Shown here one piece after another: positions 60,037-64,000 of a stretch of 64,000 bases of DNA; the stretch's first letter is position 1, and the number at the start of each line of letters is the position of its first letter. The notes under the pieces are model-generated. The model saw nothing but the letters and a program-made list of their open reading frames with translations. It ran no database searches and had not been told where the DNA came from. The translations under genes were made by a program, and so were the position numbers. Origin of the DNA: Streptomyces angustmyceticus (GTDB taxonomy: Bacteria > Actinomycetota > Actinomycetes > Streptomycetales > Streptomycetaceae); contig NZ_CP082945.1 of assembly GCF_019933235.1 (NCBI RefSeq), positions 7,043,501 through 7,107,500 of the forward strand, in the 5' to 3' direction.

Positions 60037-61023
60037 ATGGGTTCCCACGCCCGCCCCAACCGAATACACCGCACCGGAGTCCGGATCGCGATGGTCGCAC
60101 TCGTCGGTGCCGCCCTGCCGATGACGGCCGGTGGTCTCGCCCAGGCCGCCACTCCCGGCGCCACGCACTCCGCCGACGAGAACGACCAGCACGCCGTCCA
60201 GGGCAAGGCAGCCGACGCGCAGGACGCGAAGCACCAGGACGCTCCCCAGATCAACGCCGATCACGCCTTCCTGCTGGACGCCCGCGACGGCAGCCAGGAG
60301 CGGGAACTGTGGGGCGGGGCCAAGGCGGACGAGAGCGTGTCGATGGCCAGCACCACCAAGATCATGACGGCCATGGTGGTGCTCAAGCACCCGGAGTGGC
60401 TGAACCGGCAGATCACGGTGAAGCAGGAGTACCGGGACTACGTCCAGAAGGTCGGCGGCAGCACGGCCGACCTCCAGACCGGCGACACGCTGACCGTCGC
60501 GCAGTTGCTGCACGCCATGCTGATCCCGTCCGGCGACGACGCCGCGATGGCCCTGGCCGACAACCTCGGCTCGGGCAGCACCACGGACGCGCGGATCGCC
60601 GACTTCGTGAACCAGATGAACATCGAGGCGCAACAACTGGGCCTGACCGAAACGCACTTCGACGGCTTCGACGGCATCTCGCACGGCAGCAACTTCAGCA
60701 CCGCCCGCGACCTGGCCAAGCTCGGCCAGCGCGCCATGCTGCAGCCGGTGTTCGCCGACATCGTGAAGAACAAGCAGTTCAAGGCCGAGGCCCCGGCGGC
60801 CAACGGCCACATCCGGTACTACACCTGGGACAACACCAACAAGCTGCTGAGCAGCTACGACGGTGCCCTGGGCATCAAGACGGGCAGCGGCCCGGAGGCC
60901 GGCTACGCCCTCGTCTTCGCCGCCAAGCGGGACAACCGCACCCTGGTCGGCGCGATCCTCAAGGACGACCAGAGCCGCTTCGACGACGCCGCCAAGATGC
61001 TCGACTGGGGCTTCGCCCACTGA
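60037..61023 (+). CDS. D-alanyl-D-alanine carboxypeptidase (PBP5/DacA-like)
   Basis: 328-residue secreted serine peptidase trimming peptidoglycan stem peptides. A signal peptide ends near residue 38 (VALVGAALPMTAGGLAQA-A). Then comes an acidic/Gln/His-rich linker, and the catalytic motifs S105-TTK108 (SxxK), S165-GD (SxN type) and K281-TG (KTG). The C-terminal beta domain and amphipathic anchor of classic PBP5 are absent, so it is probably secreted or loosely cell-wall bound. ATG 60037. Confidence 0.9.
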   Translation: MGSHARPNRIHRTGVRIAMVALVGAALPMTAGGLAQAATPGATHSADENDQHAVQGKAADAQDAKHQDAPQINADHAFLLDARDGSQERELWGGAKADESVSMASTTKIMTAMVVLKHPEWLNRQITVKQEYRDYVQKVGGSTADLQTGDTLTVAQLLHAMLIPSGDDAAMALADNLGSGSTTDARIADFVNQMNIEAQQLGLTETHFDGFDGISHGSNFSTARDLAKLGQRAMLQPVFADIVKNKQFKAEAPAANGHIRYYTWDNTNKLLSSYDGALGIKTGSGPEAGYALVFAAKRDNRTLVGAILKDDQSRFDDAAKMLDWGFAH

Positions 61024-61142
61024 ACCGGCAGCTCCCCAGGTGCTGAGCACGTACCTCGTGCGGCACCACCGACGCCCCTGACCCGGCCGCCACACCAACG
61101 CCCCCTGTGCGGGCCACGATGCCGGGGCGTCATACGGGCGAC

Positions 61143-61174
61143 GAACCCCCGCCGGCTCGCTCCGGCGGGGGTTC
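61143..61174 (+). terminator. Strong terminator after the carboxypeptidase
   Basis: A perfect 13-base stem: GAACCCCCGCCGG (61143-61155) with CCGGCGGGGGTTC (61162-61174) and a six-base loop. Confidence 0.85.
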
Positions 61175-61245
61175 CTGCGTGGCGGTCACGGCCCGGCCGT
61201 CCGACGGGTACACCGGCGCACCGGGGTCGGGCCGTCGAACCGCCC

Positions 61246-62154
61246 TCAGCCCCTCATCGAGCGCACTGCCGCGCCGGCCGCCGCCACGAAGGCGGCGATC
61301 GCCGGGTGCGTGCCGCCGCCCGCGCGGAAGGCGACCTTCGACCGGCGGAACAACGGCAGCTTGGTCAGCACCACGCCGTCGGGGCTTTGCGCGGTGGCCA
61401 TCTCCGGTACGAACCCCGCCCCTTGTCCGGTGGCGGCCAGGGCCAGCACGGTGCGGAAATCGTTGACCTGATGGCGGATTCTCGGCTGGAACCCGGCTGC
61501 CTGGCAGGCGCGTACGGCCATCGCGTGACCGGTCGTGCCGTCGCGTGCGGTGATCCACGGGGCCTCGGCGTAGGGCCCGAGCAGCCCGGCCAGGGTGTCG
61601 CTGCGGCTGGACTTCCCGGGCGCGGTACCGGTGACGAGGTACATCGGCTCTTCCAGCAGGGGCACCTCGTCCACGGTGGTGTCCGGTGAGGCGGGTACGA
61701 AGTCGTAGTCGTGGACCAGGGCGGCGTCGAGCTCGCCGGCTCGCAGGCCGTCGGACACCCGGGCGGAGTCGATCTCCTGCACCATCGGCTCCAGCGCGGG
61801 ATGCCGTCGGGCCAGCTCGGCCAGCGTGGCGGGCACGATGGTGTGGCCGCCGGAGGGGAAGGTCCCGATGCGCAGCGGCCCGCCGATGCCGTCCCGGGCG
61901 CTGGCCAGCTCGGCGACCGCCAGCTCCAGGCGTTCCAGCACGGCGTCGGCGTGCGCGACGAGGGACCGGCCCGCGGGCGTGAGGACGACGCGCCTGCCAC
62001 TGCGTTCCAGCAGGGGCACGCCTGCCTCGCGCTCCAGCACGCCCAGCTGCTGGGAGACGGCGGAGGCGGTGAAGGTCAGCGCTTCGGCCACGGCGGCGAT
62101 GGTGCCCCGCCGGTCCAGTTCGCGCAGCAGGTGAAGACGACGGAGATCGAGCAT
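61246..62154 (-). CDS. LysR family transcriptional regulator
   Basis: 302-residue LysR protein with helix-turn-helix at residues 2-60 (LDLRRLHLLRELDRRGTIA, FTASAVSQQLGVLEREAG) and an effector domain with RIGTFPSGGHTIVPATLA. It is divergent from the DapA-like gene and probably controls it. ATG 62154 is preceded on the minus strand by TAAGCT at six bases, giving a leaderless transcript. Confidence 0.9.
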   Translation of the reverse strand: MLDLRRLHLLRELDRRGTIAAVAEALTFTASAVSQQLGVLEREAGVPLLERSGRRVVLTPAGRSLVAHADAVLERLELAVAELASARDGIGGPLRIGTFPSGGHTIVPATLAELARRHPALEPMVQEIDSARVSDGLRAGELDAALVHDYDFVPASPDTTVDEVPLLEEPMYLVTGTAPGKSSRSDTLAGLLGPYAEAPWITARDGTTGHAMAVRACQAAGFQPRIRHQVNDFRTVLALAATGQGAGFVPEMATAQSPDGVVLTKLPLFRRSKVAFRAGGGTHPAIAAFVAAAGAAVRSMRG

Positions 62155-62166
62155 AAGCTCAGCTTA
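62154..62166 (-). promoter_or_regulatory. LysR operator overlapping the LysR -10 box
   Basis: The perfect 13-base palindrome TAAGCT-C-AGCTTA; its half TAAGCT on the minus strand is also the -10 box of the LysR gene. The regulator would block its own transcription when bound. Confidence 0.6.
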
Positions 62167-62224
62167 GGCATAGAGGTAGAAATCAGAAATGGATCTACCG
62201 GGTCTGGTGCGCCAGGCTTGAACC

Positions 62225-63139
62225 ATGAACCCCGATCCGTTCTTCAGCGGCCTCTACGTCCCCTTGGTGACCCCGTTCACCACCGACCTGCGGCTGGCCC
62301 CCGACGCGCTGGCCCGACTCGCCGACGACGCGCTGTCGGCCGGCGCCTCCGGACTCGTCGCCCTCGGCACCACCGCGGAAGCGGCCACCCTGACCGCGGA
62401 GGAGCAGCAGACGGTGGTGCGCGTCTGCTCCGCCGCCTGCCGCGCACACGGCGCCCCGCTGATCGTCGGGGTCGGCACCAATGACACCGCCGCCGCCATC
62501 ACGTCGCTGCGCGCGCTGGCGGCCGGCGGCGACGTGGCCGCGGCGCTGGTTCCCGCGCCGCCCTACATCCGGCCCGGCGAAGCGGCGACACTCGCGCATT
62601 TCACCGCCCTGGCCGAACACGGCGGCCTGCCGTTGATCGTGTACGACATCCCCTACCGCACGGGCCAGGCCCTCAGCGCCGGTACGATCGCCGCGCTCAG
62701 CCGCTTGCCGGGCGTCGTCGGGATCAAGCACGCGACCGGCGCGATCGACGCGACGACGGTGGAGGTGCTCGGCGCCCCCGAGCCCGGCTTCGCCGTACTC
62801 GGCGGCGACGACGTCGTCCTCTCGCCGCTCGTCGCGGCGGGCGCCCACGGCGGCATCGTCGCCTCGGCCAACCTGCGCACCGCCGACTACGCCGAACTGA
62901 TCTCGCTGTGGCATCGCGGCTCCGCCGCACCCGCCCGTCGGCTCGGCGCCGAGCTGGCCCGGCTGTCCGCCGCCCTCTTCGCCGAACCGAACCCGACCGT
63001 GATCAAGGGAGTGCTGCACGCGCAGGACCGCATCCCCAGCCCGGCCGTCCGGATGCCGCTGCTGGCCGCCGCCGCCGGTCCGGTCCGCCGAGCGGCCCTC
63101 CTGGCGGGCAGCCGCACGCGTCAGGTGTCCCCGGTCTGA
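62225..63139 (+). CDS. DapA/N-acetylneuraminate lyase family aldolase
   Basis: 304-residue Schiff-base TIM barrel of the dihydrodipicolinate-synthase superfamily. The catalytic lysine is in VGIKHATG; the tyrosine/arginine pair is in VYDIPYRTG; TTAEAATL carries the usual threonine pair. Substrate not determined: true DapA is usually housekeeping, while a copy next to a LysR gene is often catabolic (sugar acids, sialic acid, hydroxyproline). ATG 62225; ribosome-binding site weak. Confidence 0.88.
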   Translation: MNPDPFFSGLYVPLVTPFTTDLRLAPDALARLADDALSAGASGLVALGTTAEAATLTAEEQQTVVRVCSAACRAHGAPLIVGVGTNDTAAAITSLRALAAGGDVAAALVPAPPYIRPGEAATLAHFTALAEHGGLPLIVYDIPYRTGQALSAGTIAALSRLPGVVGIKHATGAIDATTVEVLGAPEPGFAVLGGDDVVLSPLVAAGAHGGIVASANLRTADYAELISLWHRGSAAPARRLGAELARLSAALFAEPNPTVIKGVLHAQDRIPSPAVRMPLLAAAAGPVRRAALLAGSRTRQVSPV

Positions 63140-63226
63140 CCTCAGGTGCCGGAGCGCGTGCGGAACGTCATGAACGGGAACCGCGCCGCCGCTCCGCGCC
63201 CCGTCCCCTCGGACGTGCGCCGCACC

Positions 63227-63814
63227 TCACGGTCGTTGCGAAGGGCCGGCGGCCTCCCATGCCGCCTCGATCATCTGGAAGATCTCGTCCACCGCGGCCT
63301 CCGGATCGGCCGCCTCGCGGGCCAGCGCATAGGCGTCGATCACGAACCGCGCGATCGTCCGGCAGGCCGTTGTGGTCTGCGGCAGGTCGGGATCGGCGTC
63401 GAGAGCCGTTGCCAGCGACTCCGCATGACGCAGCCTCATCGACTCCTCGTACTCCCGCAGGGCAGGTGATGCGTCGATCATGTGCCAGATCGGGGCGGCG
63501 CCGTCCGCCGTGCAATGGCGCACCAGGGCCTGGATCTCGCGGCGCAGGGCCGGGATGAGCGGCTCGTGCGGCGCCCGCTCGGTGACCGCCCGTGCGAGGC
63601 GATGCTCGAAGTCCGCGTCCTGCTCGAAGACCAGAGCCTCTTTCGAGGCGAAGTGGGAGAAGACGGTGGTGACGGCCACGTCGGCCTCGGCGGCCACGTC
63701 GCGGATGCCCACCGCGTCGTAGCCGCGTTCCAGGAACAGCCGCAGCGCGGTGTCGGCGATCTTCTGGCGGGTCGCGGCCTTCTTGCGCTCGCGACGTCCG
63801 GACTGCACGGTCAT
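63227..63814 (-). CDS. TetR family transcriptional regulator
   Basis: 195-residue repressor. The helix-turn-helix is at about residues 14-60 (RQKIADTALRLFLERGYDAV, VTTVFSHFASKEAL); the C-terminal ligand domain is helical. It is divergent from an NADP-dependent oxidoreductase, its likely target, with an operator between. ATG 63814. Confidence 0.9.
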   Translation of the reverse strand: MTVQSGRRERKKAATRQKIADTALRLFLERGYDAVGIRDVAAEADVAVTTVFSHFASKEALVFEQDADFEHRLARAVTERAPHEPLIPALRREIQALVRHCTADGAAPIWHMIDASPALREYEESMRLRHAESLATALDADPDLPQTTTACRTIARFVIDAYALAREAADPEAAVDEIFQMIEAAWEAAGPSQRP

Positions 63815-63830
63815 GCCCTGACGCTATCAG

Positions 63831-63871
63831 GAACAAAAACAGAACAGTTCCAAAACGCTAACCGTTAGTGT
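63831..63871 (+). promoter_or_regulatory. TetR operator region
   Basis: ACGCTAACCGTTAGTGT (63855-63871) is a 17-base palindrome with one mismatch around CTAAC-C-GTTAG. GGAAC (63831-63835) and GTTCC (63847-63851) form a second dyad beside it. The site lies 13 bases before the oxidoreductase ATG, consistent with repression. Confidence 0.65.
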
Positions 63872-63883
63872 TACGTTCACGGC

Positions 63884-64000
63884 ATGAAGAGAGTGAGCTT
63901 CGCCGAGTTCGGCGGTCCGGACGTTCTCCGACTCGAAGATGCCGAGGAGCCCCACGCGGGCCCCGGACACATACGCGTCGCCGTCCGGGCGGCGGGCGTG
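63884..64000 (+). CDS. NADP-dependent MDR oxidoreductase, 3' end outside window
   Basis: The first 39 residues (MKRVSFAEFGGPDVLRLEDA and GHIRVAVRAAGV) are the standard N-terminus of quinone-oxidoreductase/zinc-independent medium-chain dehydrogenases. The frame is open to the right edge. Divergent from the TetR gene. Confidence 0.82.
   Translation, partial: MKRVSFAEFGGPDVLRLEDAEEPHAGPGHIRVAVRAAGV

Overview
The window is high-GC actinobacterial chromosome, almost certainly from a Streptomyces. The evidence is third-position GC bias, many GTG and a few TTG starts, Streptomyces-type small proteins such as a DUF5999 protein, several probable leaderless transcripts, and gene orders typical of that genus. 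I could not run any search, so all names rest on motifs and gene order seen by eye.

Left part (1-11.3 kb). A conserved actinobacterial block reads DUF881 - small basic protein - DUF881 - GarA-type FHA protein - FtsR-type MerR - DUF151 nuclease-like protein - MerR - DinB polymerase IV. It continues through a convergent PRC-barrel gene to gcvP, whose leader holds a tandem glycine riboswitch. The mycobacterial equivalent carries gcvH inside the block; here it is absent. The riboswitch links gcvP to glycine level, and GarA is a phospho-controlled regulator of central nitrogen/carbon enzymes in relatives.

Middle-left (11.3-34.7 kb). Mostly stand-alone or paired accessory metabolism: a GCS2 glutamate-cysteine ligase-like enzyme, a VWA/substrate-binding protein, a CPBP protease, PhzF, a methyltransferase, a decayed TniB/TniQ transposon relic, a PadR regulator with a clear operator, three EamA transporters (one behind a polyproline leader peptide and terminator), PPOX/PaiB flavoproteins with a divergent MocR regulator, a LysR/EamA divergent pair, a malonyl-CoA synthetase plus carboxyltransferase pair, and an isochorismatase-fold protein preceded by a ten-unit 14-15 bp repeat array.

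Centre (34.6-49.4 kb). A Rieske lipoprotein and an S9 peptidase lead to the most unusual region. It holds a 2074-residue secreted-toxin-like protein with a WXG-like head, a papain-fold glutamine-deamidase-type domain and a C-terminal nucleic-acid-deaminase-type domain. A WXG100-like gene lies upstream, then a membrane-anchored type-1 periplasmic-binding protein and a P-loop NTPase, all on the minus strand. A HEAT-repeat gene converges on the toxin gene and is a possible but unproven immunity gene.

Right part (49.4-64 kb). An SDR gene is followed by a probable sulfonate/taurine uptake and oxidation operon (solute-binding protein, ATPase, permease, TauD-type dioxygenase) headed by a sulfur-type leader peptide. 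Then come a histidine kinase with a cyclic-nucleotide-binding fold, translationally coupled to a response regulator/thioredoxin-reductase-like fusion that lacks the redox cysteine pair; an SRAP repair protein; a D,D-carboxypeptidase; a LysR/DapA-like divergent pair; and a TetR regulator divergent from an oxidoreductase cut by the window edge.

No tRNA, rRNA, CRISPR array or complete insertion sequence was seen.
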